DNA from: Devosia indica | Lineage (GTDB): Bacteria; Pseudomonadota; Alphaproteobacteria; Rhizobiales; Devosiaceae | Assembly (NCBI RefSeq): GCF_003056405.1 | Contig: NZ_PYVZ01000003.1 | Span: 186,001-250,000, forward strand | Reading direction: 5' to 3' | Length of the DNA: 64,000 nucleotides | In this document: positions 45,916-55,276 of the stretch, piece after piece | How the letters are laid out: each line of letters begins with the position of its first letter | Numbering within the stretch: the first letter of the stretch is position 1 | Translations under genes and position numbers: made by a program | Notes under the pieces: model-generated | Seen by the model: only the letters and a program-made list of their open reading frames with translations | The model's database searches: none | What the model was told of the DNA's origin: nothing

Positions 45916-47016
45916 CTATCCGGCTATCGCAGCCCTGCGCGGCATTTCGGAGAAGATTTCCGCCTTGCCGTTGCGGATAATGACGATCTCCTCGAGCCGC
46001 AGGCCGAAGCGGCCCTGCAGGTAGATGCCCGGTTCGATTGAAAACACCATGCCTTCGTCCAGCACGGTGTCGCTGGTGCCGGTGATATAGGGCGCTTCAT
46101 GCACATCGATGCCCAGGCCATGGCCGGTGCGATGCAGGAAATTGGCGCCATAGCCGGCCTTGGTGATGACGTCGCGCGCCGCCTTGTCGACATCACTGGC
46201 CCTGGCGCCCGGCACTGAAGCGGCCAGCGCTGCCTCAACGGCCTGATCGACGATGGCGTGGATCTCTGCAAACCCTTCAGGAGCCGAACCGCAATAGCCC
46301 ACGCGCGTCATGTCGGAGGGGTAGCCATTCAACCGGCAGCCGGTATCGATCAGCACCGCAGCGCCCGGCTTGAGCGGGGTCGCGCCGGTGTGGTGGTGCG
46401 GAAAGGCGCCATTGGGGCCAAAGCAGACCGAGCAGAACACGGTCGTGGCGCCATTGGCCAGGTAGAAATCATCAATCAGTGCGGCCACTTCGATTTCGGT
46501 CATGCTGGGCCTGAGCGCGGCGAAGGCCGCCTCGACCGCGCGGTCATTGAGCAGATGCGCAGCCTTTATGGCCTGATACTCGGCCTCATCCTTGCGCGAG
46601 CGCAGATACCCGACCGTATCCTGTGTGAAGCGGCGCTTTGCGCCTGGCAAGGCGTCGAGCACCAGCAGCGCGAAGTCGGCGCGCATGGTCTCGTCCAGCA
46701 CGATGGAAGGCGCTGCCCGGTCGATCCCCGTAGCATTGAGCAATTCGTCCAGCGCCGCATCCGGACCATCGGCATCGGCCCAGGCAAAAAACGGCAATTC
46801 CGTATGCTGGCGCGAGGAATCCACGTTCAGCGCGGGCATCAGAAAACCGGCAAAACTCTGGCTGACCATCAGCATGACCGGGCGCTCATCGCCATGGGGT
46901 GAGAGATCGGCCAGATAACGCATATGGCTCGATGGCCCGATCACAACCAGATCGGTGCCGGTCTCGGCCATGCGGGCGCGAAGGTTTTCCATGCGGGTGG
47001 CAAGCGTGGGGATCAT
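45916..47016 (-). CDS. M24-family aminopeptidase (Xaa-Pro type)
   Basis: This 366-residue protein has a creatinase-like N-terminal domain and a pita-bread metallopeptidase domain. The metal ligands are visible as Asp in VLIDTGCRLNGYPSDMTRVGY, His in HRTGHGLGIDVHEAP, Glu in FSIEPGIYL and Glu in LRLEEIVII. Such enzymes remove an N-terminal residue before proline, or act as prolidases. The ATG at 47016 has AGGA upstream; the longer frame is not supported. It follows the peptide-binding protein gene on the same strand, which fits hydrolysis of imported peptides. Confidence 0.9.
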   Translation of the reverse strand: MIPTLATRMENLRARMAETGTDLVVIGPSSHMRYLADLSPHGDERPVMLMVSQSFAGFLMPALNVDSSRQHTELPFFAWADADGPDAALDELLNATGIDRAAPSIVLDETMRADFALLVLDALPGAKRRFTQDTVGYLRSRKDEAEYQAIKAAHLLNDRAVEAAFAALRPSMTEIEVAALIDDFYLANGATTVFCSVCFGPNGAFPHHHTGATPLKPGAAVLIDTGCRLNGYPSDMTRVGYCGSAPEGFAEIHAIVDQAVEAALAASVPGARASDVDKAARDVITKAGYGANFLHRTGHGLGIDVHEAPYITGTSDTVLDEGMVFSIEPGIYLQGRFGLRLEEIVIIRNGKAEIFSEMPRRAAIAG

Positions 47017-47121
47017 GAAAGCAGTCCTGAGCCAAAAAAGTGGCGGAGCCGAGCGGGAGGAGTTGCCCGGCTCCGCAATCGACGGCCCGAGGGACGGGAC
47101 CGTCGAAACAATTGCGACCAA

Positions 47122-48708
47122 TCAGTCCTTGGTCACGAGGCGGTAGTAGACGAAGTCCGAGTTGGACCCGTTGACATAGCCATCCACGTTTTCGCTCATG
47201 GCGATCTGCAGCTGGGCCTGGAACATGATGACGATCGGGCTTTCGGCCTGCACCTTCTTCTGCAACTCGACATACATTTCGTTGCGGGTGGCCTGATCAG
47301 ACTCGGCAAGGGCAGCGCGCACTTCCTCGTTCATTTCTTCCGGCACGGCCCAGGCATTCCGCCAGGTGGTGGTTGCCGTGTAGTTGTCGTCCGAATTGTC
47401 CGAGTTGTAGGCGAAGGCCTTAGCGTTGGAATGCGGATCCATGAAGTCCGGGCCCCAATAGAGCAGCATGGCTTCATGGGTACGGTCACGATACTTCGTG
47501 ATCACCTGGGCGCCGGTGCCGGGCAGGATGTCGAAGTTGATGCCCGCTTCGGCAAAGCCGGCCTGCAGCGACTGGGCCATGTCGGTAAAGGGCGCCGAAT
47601 TGATCACGTCGAGCGTGACATTGATCGGGGTTTCCACACCGGCGTCAGCCAGGATCTGCTTGGCCTTTTCAACGTCGTAGTAATACGGGGTTTCGTCATA
47701 GGAACCGGGGAAGCCCTTGGGCCAGAAGGCCTGGTGCTTTTCCATCTGACCCTTGAGGAAGCTTTCGGTCATGCCGTCATAGTTGACGAGATAACGCGCA
47801 GCCTCCCATACGGCTGGATCGGTCAGCTCTTCCGTCTTCTGGTTGAACGAGAGGAAGTGCACCGCAGCCTGCGGGAAGGCTTCAACCTTTACGCCTTCGC
47901 CCAGGCCAGCAATCTGGTCAGGGGTCAGGTTCTTGGCCATGTCGACGTCGCCCGAAGTCAGCAGGAGCTGCTGGGTCGCTGCTTCCGCCACGTGACGGAT
48001 AAGCACCTGCTTCATGGCAGGCGCACCATCGAAATAGTTCTCATTCGCCGTCATGCGGACCAGTTCGGCCGGACGATAGTCGGTGAGCACGAAGGGGCCG
48101 GAACCGGCCGAGTTGGTGTTGAGCCAGGCATTGCCCCAGTCGTCGCCCTCGATGTGTTCGCTGACCAGCACTTCATCGACGATCGAGGCCGGACGCGAAG
48201 CCAGGACGTTGAGCACGAATGCCGAAGCGAAATCGCCATCCCATTTGATGGTGACAGTGTTGCCATCAACGGTGACCATCTCGTCGATATTGTCGGCGCT
48301 CCAGCCAAGCTGTGTCAGAATGAAGGCCGGGGTCAGGTTCAGCGTTACGACGCGCTTGAACGAGAACAGCACGTCTTCGGCGCGGACCGGATTGCCCGAG
48401 GCAAAGGTTGCGCCCTCGCGCATTGTGAAGGTGATGGTCTTGGCCGCTTCGTCAGCGGTCCACTCGCTGGCCAGACCCGGCGCCAGGACAGTGGTGTCCT
48501 CGGCAGCATACTGCACCAGATGGTCATAAAGGTTGGCATTGATCTCGCCGGCCGAGAACTCATAGGCCTGTGCGGGGTCTAGAGCGACGATATCGTCGAT
48601 ATTCTGGGCGATCACCAGCGCGTCGGCCGGGGTTGCGGCATAGGCGGCGCCTGCTGCCAATGGCAGGGCAAGCGCGGATGCCATAAGGGCTGCGCGGAAG
48701 AGCTTCAT
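47122..48708 (-). CDS. Dipeptide-family ABC importer binding protein
   Basis: This 528-residue periplasmic protein has a signal peptide (KLFRAALMASALALPLAAGAAYA-A) and the SBP_bac_5 fold. IVALDPAQAYEFSAGEINANLYDHLVQY is the family opening, and GSGPFVLTDYRPAELVRMTANENYFDGAP follows. It captures peptides for the permeases encoded on the other strand from 49507. The ATG has AAGGAG upstream and overlaps the stop of the XRE regulator gene. The M24 peptidase follows it. The ABC system is therefore split over two divergent operons. Confidence 0.93.
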   Translation of the reverse strand: MKLFRAALMASALALPLAAGAAYAATPADALVIAQNIDDIVALDPAQAYEFSAGEINANLYDHLVQYAAEDTTVLAPGLASEWTADEAAKTITFTMREGATFASGNPVRAEDVLFSFKRVVTLNLTPAFILTQLGWSADNIDEMVTVDGNTVTIKWDGDFASAFVLNVLASRPASIVDEVLVSEHIEGDDWGNAWLNTNSAGSGPFVLTDYRPAELVRMTANENYFDGAPAMKQVLIRHVAEAATQQLLLTSGDVDMAKNLTPDQIAGLGEGVKVEAFPQAAVHFLSFNQKTEELTDPAVWEAARYLVNYDGMTESFLKGQMEKHQAFWPKGFPGSYDETPYYYDVEKAKQILADAGVETPINVTLDVINSAPFTDMAQSLQAGFAEAGINFDILPGTGAQVITKYRDRTHEAMLLYWGPDFMDPHSNAKAFAYNSDNSDDNYTATTTWRNAWAVPEEMNEEVRAALAESDQATRNEMYVELQKKVQAESPIVIMFQAQLQIAMSENVDGYVNGSNSDFVYYRLVTKD

Positions 48709-49373
48709 GTGCGTTTCTCCTTGGGATTGGGTTTCTTGCGGACCGGCTTGTTGGCGCCGGCTTTGGGTTTCGCCAGGACAGGGCGCGGGCGCGCCGTGGA
48801 GCGAAAGAGTGCCAGCGTGCCGGTCCAGAGCAGACGGGCGGGCTGGTCGGTGTGGTTGGACCAGGAATGGGGGCGGTTGCCTCGGAAATGCAGGCTGTCG
48901 CCCGCACTCATCTCCATTTCCTCACCATCAAGACGCTGGGTGATCGAGCCTTCGAGGACATAGAGGATTTCCTCGCCCTCATGCGCAACGGTTTCGGACT
49001 GATAGCCGGGCGGCACCACCATCAGGAAGCTTGAGAGCTGGTTGCCAGGAAAATCAGCACCCAGGCGCTCGTAGATGATCGAGGAGCCATCGAGCGAGAA
49101 ACGGTTGCGCTCCCCTGCCCTTGTCAGGGCGTTGTGCGTGGCCGGCGAGGACACGAAATAATCGATCGAGACTCCGAGGGCCCTGGCGATCTGCGCGAGC
49201 GTTCCCAGCGAGGGGGTGGCGTGGTCCCGCTCGACCTGGCTGAGATAGCCGACCGAGACGTTGGCGGCTTCGCCCAGCGCCATCAAGGTCATGTGCTGCT
49301 GACGGCGGCGTGCACGGATCAGCGCCCCCACCTTGGGGTGCCCCTCCTCTGCCTTTGCCAATGCCTCGGCCAT
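48705..49373 (-). CDS. XRE-family regulator with C-terminal cupin domain
   Basis: This is a 222-residue protein. The helix-turn-helix (VGALIRARRRQQHMTLMALGEAANVSVGYLSQVERDHATPSLGTL) is followed by a cupin sensor domain (EGEEILYVLEGSITQRLDGEEMEMSAGDSLHFRGNRPHSW), the PuuR-like architecture. It then has a Lys/Pro-rich tail. The ATG at 49373 has GGAG 6 bases upstream and is preferred to the GTG at 49388. It is first in the leftward unit with the binding protein and peptidase, and diverges from the permease operon, so it probably controls both directions. Confidence 0.9.
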   Translation of the reverse strand: MAEALAKAEEGHPKVGALIRARRRQQHMTLMALGEAANVSVGYLSQVERDHATPSLGTLAQIARALGVSIDYFVSSPATHNALTRAGERNRFSLDGSSIIYERLGADFPGNQLSSFLMVVPPGYQSETVAHEGEEILYVLEGSITQRLDGEEMEMSAGDSLHFRGNRPHSWSNHTDQPARLLWTGTLALFRSTARPRPVLAKPKAGANKPVRKKPNPKEKRT

Positions 49374-49380
49374 AACCCAC

Positions 49381-49440
49381 TCCACCAAAATTTTTTTGAT
49401 ATAAGCAAAGTTTCTTGTATGGTGAAAGCGAAATGTGAAG
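49381..49440. promoter_or_regulatory. AT-rich divergent promoter of the dipeptide system
   Basis: CAAAATTTTTTTGATATAAG and the adjoining GCAAAGTTTCTTGTATGG form an AT-rich island in GC-rich DNA between the XRE regulator and the permease operon. Similar words (CAAAAAATTTTT, GCAAAGCTTGTA) recur before the second importer at 54205-54256. Confidence 0.5.
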
Positions 49441-49506
49441 CTTTTGCGATCTGCTGGCGCATCTGGCCGGTGGCCATAAGAGCTTGTTTCTCCGAAAGGA
49501 TTTCGA

Positions 49507-50580
49507 GTGGCGATTGATCAGCAAAGCGCGACGCCGGAACCGGCACCTGGTGCTGCGAGCAGACGCATCGTTCGTGGCTTTTCCACAGGAGGCGGCTTCG
49601 TCCTCACGCTCTTTCTGACCTTTCTGGGCCTTCTGGCCATTACCTTCTTCATCGGCCGGGTCATTCCCATCGACCCGGTGCTGGCCGTGGTCGGCGACAG
49701 GGCGACGCAGGAACAATATGACGTCGCCAAAATTGCCATGGGGCTCGACCAGCCGCTGTGGATGCAGTTCATTTCCTATGTGGGCAATGTGTTCACCGGC
49801 GATCTGGGCATGTCGGTCTCTACTGGCCGGCCGGTGATCGAGGATCTCTCCCGTTTCTTTCCCGCCACCTTCGAAATGGCCACGCTGGGCATTCTGATTG
49901 GCTGCGCCATCGGCATTCCCCTGGGCGTAACCGCCGCCGCACGACAGGGCTCGTGGCTGGATCAGGCGATCCGCGTGGTTGGCCTGCTGGGCTATTCCGT
50001 GCCCGCCTTCTGGCTGGGCCTTGTCGGGCTGGCGCTATTCTATGCGCGTCTGCGTTGGGTCGGTGGCCCGGGACGGCTCGACATCTTCTATGATGGGCTG
50101 GTGGAACCGGTCACGGGCATGATCCTGATCGACAGCCTCCTTCGCGGGGAGATCGACATCTTCTGGAACGCAGTGAGCCACATCATTCTGCCAGCGGCCG
50201 TGCTGGGCTTTTTCAGTCTCGCCTATATCGCCCGCATGACGCGCAGCTTCATGCTCGACCAGTTGAGCCAGGAGTTCGTCACCACGGCTCGCGTCAAGGG
50301 CGTGCCGGAGCGCGTCGTGATCTGGCGCCATGCCTTCAACCCGATCCGCGTGCCGCTGATTACCGTGATCGGTCTCTCCTACGCGGGCCTATTGGAAGGC
50401 TCAGTGATGATCGAGACCGTCTTTTCCTGGCCCGGCATCGGCAATTACCTGACCACGGCCCTGCTCAATGCCGACATGAACGCGGTGCTCGGGGCAACGC
50501 TGGTGATCGGGGCCGTCTTCATCGTCATCAACAAGATCTCGGACGTGCTTTACCGCGTCCTCGACCCGAGGGCCCGCTGA
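49507..50580 (+). CDS. Dipeptide ABC importer permease (DppB-like)
   Basis: This 357-residue inner-membrane protein has a hydrophilic N-terminal tail of about 28 residues before the first span. The docking loop FVTTARVKGVPERVVIWRHAFNP is near residue 259 and TVFSWPGIGNYLTTALLNAD is near the end. The start is GTG at 49507 with AAGGA 6 bases upstream. It is the first gene of a permease-permease-ATPase-ATPase operon divergent from its binding protein. Confidence 0.92.
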   Translation: MAIDQQSATPEPAPGAASRRIVRGFSTGGGFVLTLFLTFLGLLAITFFIGRVIPIDPVLAVVGDRATQEQYDVAKIAMGLDQPLWMQFISYVGNVFTGDLGMSVSTGRPVIEDLSRFFPATFEMATLGILIGCAIGIPLGVTAAARQGSWLDQAIRVVGLLGYSVPAFWLGLVGLALFYARLRWVGGPGRLDIFYDGLVEPVTGMILIDSLLRGEIDIFWNAVSHIILPAAVLGFFSLAYIARMTRSFMLDQLSQEFVTTARVKGVPERVVIWRHAFNPIRVPLITVIGLSYAGLLEGSVMIETVFSWPGIGNYLTTALLNADMNAVLGATLVIGAVFIVINKISDVLYRVLDPRAR

Positions 50581-51482
50581 TGAGCACACGCGACTGGCTT
50601 CTGGCCGATTCTCCGACATCCCGCTTGCAGGCCAATGTTGGCCGCGCTTATCGCGTGTTCACCGCGCTGATGCGCAATCCGCTTTCCGTGTTGGGCGGGG
50701 CCATCATCCTGGTGCTGCTGCTGACAGCGGCCTTCGCCCCCTGGATCGCGCCTTATTCGGCGGTCGGGCAGGACCTCGCCAACCGGCTGATGCCCCCCTC
50801 GGCAGCGCACTGGATGGGCACGGACGAGCTGGGCCGCGACATCTTCTCCCGCGTGGTCTGGGGTTCGCAGATTACGTTGACCATTGTCCTGCTGGTGGCA
50901 TTGATCTCGGCGCCACTGGGGCTGCTGATCGGTGCCATCGCCGGCTATTTCGGTGGCTGGGTGGATCGCATCCTGATGGGCTTTACCGACATCTTCCTCT
51001 CGCTCCCCAAGCTGATCCTGGCGCTGGCCTTCGTGGCCGCGCTTGGCCCCGGTATCAACAATGCGATCATTGCCATCGCCATCACCTCCTGGCCGGCCTA
51101 TGCGCGGATCGCCCGCGCCGAAACGCTGACCATCCGCAATGCCGAATATATCCAGGCTGTGCAACTCGCCGGTGGCGGACCGATCCGCCTCATCGTGCAG
51201 CACGTCCTGCCGCTGTGCACCTCATCGATGATTATCCGCGTCACACTCGACATGGCCGGCGTGATCCTGACTGCCGCAGGCCTGGGCTTCATCGGGCTGG
51301 GCGCCCAGCCACCGTTGCCCGAATGGGGCGCGATGATTTCGCGTGGCCGCACCTTCATTCTCGACCAGTGGTGGGTCGCCACCATGCCGGGCTTTGCCAT
51401 CATCATTGTGTCGCTGGGCTTCTGCTTCCTGGGCGACGGGCTGCGCGATGTACTTGATCCCAAAAGTGAGGGCAAGAATTGA
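50580..51482 (+). CDS. Dipeptide ABC importer permease (DppC-like)
   Basis: This 300-residue membrane protein has the GTDELGRDIFSRVVWG motif near residue 80, the docking loop YIQAVQLAGGGPIRLIVQHVLP and the DppC ending GDGLRDVLDPK. Its ATG shares one base with the stop of the preceding gene (TGATG), so translation is coupled. It completes the membrane channel. Confidence 0.93.
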   Translation: MSTRDWLLADSPTSRLQANVGRAYRVFTALMRNPLSVLGGAIILVLLLTAAFAPWIAPYSAVGQDLANRLMPPSAAHWMGTDELGRDIFSRVVWGSQITLTIVLLVALISAPLGLLIGAIAGYFGGWVDRILMGFTDIFLSLPKLILALAFVAALGPGINNAIIAIAITSWPAYARIARAETLTIRNAEYIQAVQLAGGGPIRLIVQHVLPLCTSSMIIRVTLDMAGVILTAAGLGFIGLGAQPPLPEWGAMISRGRTFILDQWWVATMPGFAIIIVSLGFCFLGDGLRDVLDPKSEGKN

Positions 51483-51522
51483 CCGAGCGGAAAATGCAAA
51501 AGACCAGTGAGGGCAACAGCTG

Positions 51523-52359
51523 ATGGCCGCCCCCCTCCTCACGGTCGAAAACCTTCGTGTCAGCTTCCCCACCCATACCGGGCGCGTTGAAGTGGTGAAG
51601 GGCCTGTCGTTCACCCTCGGCCGCGAACGCCTCGGCATTGTGGGCGAAAGCGGGTCGGGCAAATCGATGACCGGACGCTCGATCCTCAAGCTCATCCGCA
51701 AGCCGGGTGAAGTCACCGCGGACATGCTTGAGTTCGACGGCGTCGACATTCTGAGCCAGAGCGAAAAGCAGATGCGCGCCATTCGCGGCGCTCGCATTTC
51801 CATGGTCATGCAGGACCCGAAATTCTCGCTCAACCCGGTGATGACGGTGGGCGAGCAGATTGCCGAAGCGCTGGTGACGCACCAGAAACTGCCGCGCCGC
51901 GATGTGCAGGCGCGGATTATCGAGATGCTGCATGCCGTGCGGATCAATGATCCCGAGCGGGTGGCAAAACTCTATCCGCATGAAGTCTCGGGTGGCATGG
52001 GCCAGCGCATCATGATCGCCATGATGCTGATCCCCGAACCCGAATTGCTGATTGCGGACGAGCCGACCTCGGCGCTCGACGTGTCGGTGCAGGCGCAGGT
52101 GCTCGACATTATCGATGAGTTGGTGCGCAACAAGGGCATGGGGCTGATCCTGATCAGCCATGACCTTAACCTTGTCAGCCGCTATTGCGACCGCATCCTG
52201 GTGATGAATGGAGGTCGCGTGGTCGAGGAATGTGCAGCCGGCCAGCTCGAGAACGCGCAGCACCCCTACACAAGGGGCCTGCTCGCCGCCATGCCGGTGA
52301 TCAACGAAACCCGCGACGAACTTCCCGTGCTCGACCGCACGCAATGGGCCGGCACATGA
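51523..52359 (+). CDS. Dipeptide ABC importer ATPase (DppD-like)
   Basis: This 278-residue ATPase has Walker A (GESGSGKSM near residue 41), a signature VSGGMGQRIMIAMML and Walker B ([16 protein letters not shown]). It ends soon after the core and lacks the long Cys-containing C-terminal tail found in the OppD-type protein at 56442. It pairs with the next gene, whose start overlaps its stop. Confidence 0.92.
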   Translation: MAAPLLTVENLRVSFPTHTGRVEVVKGLSFTLGRERLGIVGESGSGKSMTGRSILKLIRKPGEVTADMLEFDGVDILSQSEKQMRAIRGARISMVMQDPKFSLNPVMTVGEQIAEALVTHQKLPRRDVQARIIEMLHAVRINDPERVAKLYPHEVSGGMGQRIMIAMMLIPEPELLIADEPTSALDVSVQAQVLDIIDELVRNKGMGLILISHDLNLVSRYCDRILVMNGGRVVEECAAGQLENAQHPYTRGLLAAMPVINETRDELPVLDRTQWAGT

Positions 52360-53090
52360 ACGCCATAGACCTCACCAATCTCGATATTGCCTATGGCGAC
52401 ACCAAGGTCGTCTTCGATGTGAACCTCTCCATTCCCGAGGGCGAGAGCTTCGCCCTGGTTGGTGAAAGCGGTTCGGGCAAATCCACCATTCTGCGCGCCA
52501 TTGCTGGTCTTGCCCCGGACTGGACCGGCGACATTTCCGTGATGGGCGAGGCCCGCAGCCATCATGTCGATCGCAACGTGTCGCGAAAGGTGCAGATGGT
52601 GTTTCAGGACCCCTATGGCTCGCTGCATCCGCGCAAGACCATCGACGCGGCTCTGAGCGAACCGCTGGCCATTCATGGCCTTGGCAATCGGGGCGAGCGG
52701 GTTGAGGCCATGCTGACTGCAGTGGGCCTGGACCAGCGCTTCCGCTTCCGCTTTCCGCATCAGCTTTCAGGTGGCCAGCGCCAGCGCGTCGCCATTGCCC
52801 GCGCCCTGATGCTCGAGCCCAAGGTGATGCTGCTCGACGAGCCGACCTCGGCGCTCGACGTGTCCGTGCAGGCCGAAATCCTAAACCTCCTGAAGCGTCT
52901 CCGGCGCGAGCAGGGGCTGACTTTCTTGATGGTCACCCACAATCTGCCCGTGGTGAGCTTTCTCTGTGATCGACTTGCGGTGATGCGCCATGGCCGCATC
53001 GTCGAAATCGCCGATGTCGCCCAACTCAAATCCGGCGACCTCAAGGAGCCCTATTCCCGCGAACTGCTCGCTGCGACGGAGGGCGGGTAA
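52356..53090 (+). CDS. Dipeptide ABC importer ATPase (DppF-like)
   Basis: This 244-residue ATPase has Walker A (GESGSGKST near residue 34), the signature LSGGQRQRVAIARAL near 137 and Walker B ([16 protein letters not shown]). It is short for DppF (usually about 320) and lacks the C-terminal oligopeptide-transport tail. The ATG at 52356 overlaps the previous stop (ATGA), while the frame is open further upstream. It is the last transport gene of this operon; the GAF genes follow after 100 bases. Confidence 0.91.
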   Translation: MNAIDLTNLDIAYGDTKVVFDVNLSIPEGESFALVGESGSGKSTILRAIAGLAPDWTGDISVMGEARSHHVDRNVSRKVQMVFQDPYGSLHPRKTIDAALSEPLAIHGLGNRGERVEAMLTAVGLDQRFRFRFPHQLSGGQRQRVAIARALMLEPKVMLLDEPTSALDVSVQAEILNLLKRLRREQGLTFLMVTHNLPVVSFLCDRLAVMRHGRIVEIADVAQLKSGDLKEPYSRELLAATEGG

Positions 53091-53190
53091 GCCTGGCAGG
53101 GCGGTTGGGACAGGTCCGATCCCACAACAGTGTCGTCACCCGGCGCACGATAGCGGACCACACTTTTAGTATTTTCAGGACGACCCCCGA

Positions 53191-53694
53191 ATGACCACCA
53201 CCGAAGCCCTCGCAACCTTCGACGCCGCCATCGCCGTGGCGCAAACCGCCGAGGCCGCCTACAAGGCCCTGCAGGATCTGGCCCAGGCCAGCGTGGGCGC
53301 CAAGCTCTTCACCATCATGACCGTCGACATGGCCGCTGATGTTGCCCGCCGCGCCTATACCAGCGATCCGGTGAACTATCCGGCATCGGGCACCAAGCCG
53401 ATCAATTACGGCCCCTGGTTCGACGTGGTGCACAAACAGCGGGAGTATTTCGTCGCCAACACCATCGAGGATATCGCCCAGGTCTTTTTCGACCATGAAC
53501 TGATCAACGAACTGGGCTGCCAGTCGGTCATCAACATGCCCATCGTCATCGGCGATGAACTGGTGGCCACCATGAACATTCTCGACGTCGCGGGCTATTA
53601 CACGCCAGAGCGCGTGCAAATCGTGCGCGAGCTGCTGTCCGTTCCGGCCAAGCTGGCGGTGCTTGTAGCGCAGACCCAGGAGGCGCGCGCATGA
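53191..53694 (+). CDS. GAF-domain protein, first of a tandem pair
   Basis: This 167-residue soluble protein is essentially one GAF domain. Conserved features shared with its neighbour are GAKLFT (36-41), the block RRAYTSDPVNYPASGTKPI (53-71), WFD at 76-78, LGCQS with C110, and PIVIGDELVATMN (117-129). There is no signal, membrane span or output domain. GAF domains bind small ligands, but the ligand here is unknown. It lies between two peptide importers on the same strand, and its stop overlaps the start of the second GAF gene. Confidence 0.85.
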   Translation: MTTTEALATFDAAIAVAQTAEAAYKALQDLAQASVGAKLFTIMTVDMAADVARRAYTSDPVNYPASGTKPINYGPWFDVVHKQREYFVANTIEDIAQVFFDHELINELGCQSVINMPIVIGDELVATMNILDVAGYYTPERVQIVRELLSVPAKLAVLVAQTQEARA

Positions 53695-54197
53695 GCAGCA
53701 CTTCTCGCGACACCGCATTCCGCAATTTCGAGGAAGCCCTCGCCCGCAATGCCGATCCGCTCGCGACCGGCGCTGCATTGCACGATCTGGCCAAGACGCT
53801 GATCGGCGCCAGGCTGTTCACGCTCACCGCCATCGAGATGCCCCTTATGCAGGTGCGCCGCGTCTATTCGAGCCATCCAGTAGTCTATCCGGTGCTGGGT
53901 ACCAAGCCGATCGTGCTCGACGACTGGTTCGAGGCCATGCGAACCGAACGGCGGATCACCGCCATTAATTCTGCTGCCGGGATGGAGGGACAATTCCCCG
54001 ATCTCGCCCTGATCCGGTCCCTGGGCTGCAATTCATCGATCAGCGTGCCGATCATGGTGGGCAACGAACTGGTCGGCACCATCAATGCGCTTGACGAAGA
54101 GGGCCGCTATGGCCCTGAGGCGATCGCCCGCGCGGCCGATCTCATTATCCCGGCCACCGCCGTCTTCCTCATTCTGCGCCGCCATTTCGGCGTCTGA
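53691..54197 (+). CDS. GAF-domain protein, second of a tandem pair
   Basis: This is a 168-residue paralogue of the preceding protein. GARLFT (39-44), the block RRVYSSHPVVYPVLGTKPI (56-74), LGCNS with C113 and PIMVGNELVGTIN (120-132) align one to one with the first copy. A start overlapping by four bases (ATGA) suggests the two are made together and may form a heterodimer (inference). No output domain is present, so either the pair acts on a partner or it binds or modifies a small molecule directly. Confidence 0.85.
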   Translation: MSSTSRDTAFRNFEEALARNADPLATGAALHDLAKTLIGARLFTLTAIEMPLMQVRRVYSSHPVVYPVLGTKPIVLDDWFEAMRTERRITAINSAAGMEGQFPDLALIRSLGCNSSISVPIMVGNELVGTINALDEEGRYGPEAIARAADLIIPATAVFLILRRHFGV

Positions 54198-54204
54198 TGA
54201 TTAG

Positions 54205-54256
54205 GCAAAGCTTGTAAAAAAATTCATTTTTGAGCAAAAAATTTTTACTAACCACT
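54205..54256. promoter_or_regulatory. AT-rich promoter region of the second peptide importer
   Basis: GCAAAGCTTGTAAAAAAATT and GAGCAAAAAATTTTTACTAA make an AT-rich island 90-140 bases before the first permease. It repeats words found at 49381-49440, suggesting a common regulator for both importers. Confidence 0.5.
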
Positions 54257-54346
54257 TGAGTTGCAGCATGGGCAGTGCTGCAATGGGTTCTGGAGCAGAG
54301 GGGAGCATGCGGTGGGGCGCTGCCATGACTTGATGGGCTTTCGGGA

Positions 54347-55276
54347 ATGATCGGCTATCTGGCCCAGCGTCTGGGCATGATGGCGGTGACCCTGTTCGCC
54401 ATCATCACACTAACCTTCTTTCTGATGCACGCCGTCCCCGGCGGCCCCTTCGTGTCCGAGCGCATGCTGGCGCCGGAGATCGCTGCGGCGCTCAATGCCA
54501 AATACGGCCTCGACCTGCCCATCTGGCAGCAATATCTGAACTATCTGGGCAGCATCGCGAGCTTTGACCTTGGGCCCTCGTTCAAATATCCGGGCGTTTC
54601 GATCAATTCGATGATTGCGGCGGGACTGCCGGTCACCCTGCAGACGGGCCTTCTGGCCATCATCTGCGTGGTGGCGCTGGGTGTGCCGCTTGGCGTGATC
54701 GCCGCACTCAACCGCAATCGCTGGCCCGATACCACCGTGATGTTCATTGCCACGCTGGGCGTTGCCATTCCCAGCTATGTCATTGCGACCGTGTCGCTTT
54801 ACGTCTTTGCGCTGCGCCTTGGCTGGGTGCCGACCTTCGGACTGGACGACTGGCGCGGCTACTTCCTGCCGGTCTTTGCCCTTTCGGGCTTCTGGATTTC
54901 CTTCGTTTCGCGCCTGACGCGCTCATCCCTGCTTGAAACCCTGGAACAGGACTACATGACCACCGCGCGCGCCAAGGGGCTCAAGCCCGGCCAGATCCTG
55001 TTCAAGCACGGATTGCGCAATTCCCTTTTGCCGGTTGTCACCGTGCTGGGGCCGGTGGTGGCGAACCTGGTCACCGGGTCCTTCGTCATCGAGCAAATCT
55101 TTGCCCTGCCCGGCATCGGACGGCAATTCGTGCTCTCGATCACCAATCGTGACTACACCGCCATCATGGGCATCACGATCTTCTATGCTGCCATTCTCAT
55201 GGTGATGATCCTCATCGTCGACCTGCTCTATGTCTGGCTCGATCCGCGCATCAAACTGACCAAGGCCGCCGCATGA
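54347..55276 (+). CDS. Oligopeptide ABC importer permease (OppB-like)
   Basis: This 309-residue inner-membrane protein opens MIGYLAQRLGMMAVTLFAIITLTFFLMHAVPGGPF, the OppB signature. The docking loop YMTTARAKGLKPGQILFKHGLRN is near residue 203, and it ends LLYVWLDPRIKL. It is first of a five-gene operon for a complete importer that ends with its own binding protein. Confidence 0.94.
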   Translation: MIGYLAQRLGMMAVTLFAIITLTFFLMHAVPGGPFVSERMLAPEIAAALNAKYGLDLPIWQQYLNYLGSIASFDLGPSFKYPGVSINSMIAAGLPVTLQTGLLAIICVVALGVPLGVIAALNRNRWPDTTVMFIATLGVAIPSYVIATVSLYVFALRLGWVPTFGLDDWRGYFLPVFALSGFWISFVSRLTRSSLLETLEQDYMTTARAKGLKPGQILFKHGLRNSLLPVVTVLGPVVANLVTGSFVIEQIFALPGIGRQFVLSITNRDYTAIMGITIFYAAILMVMILIVDLLYVWLDPRIKLTKAAA

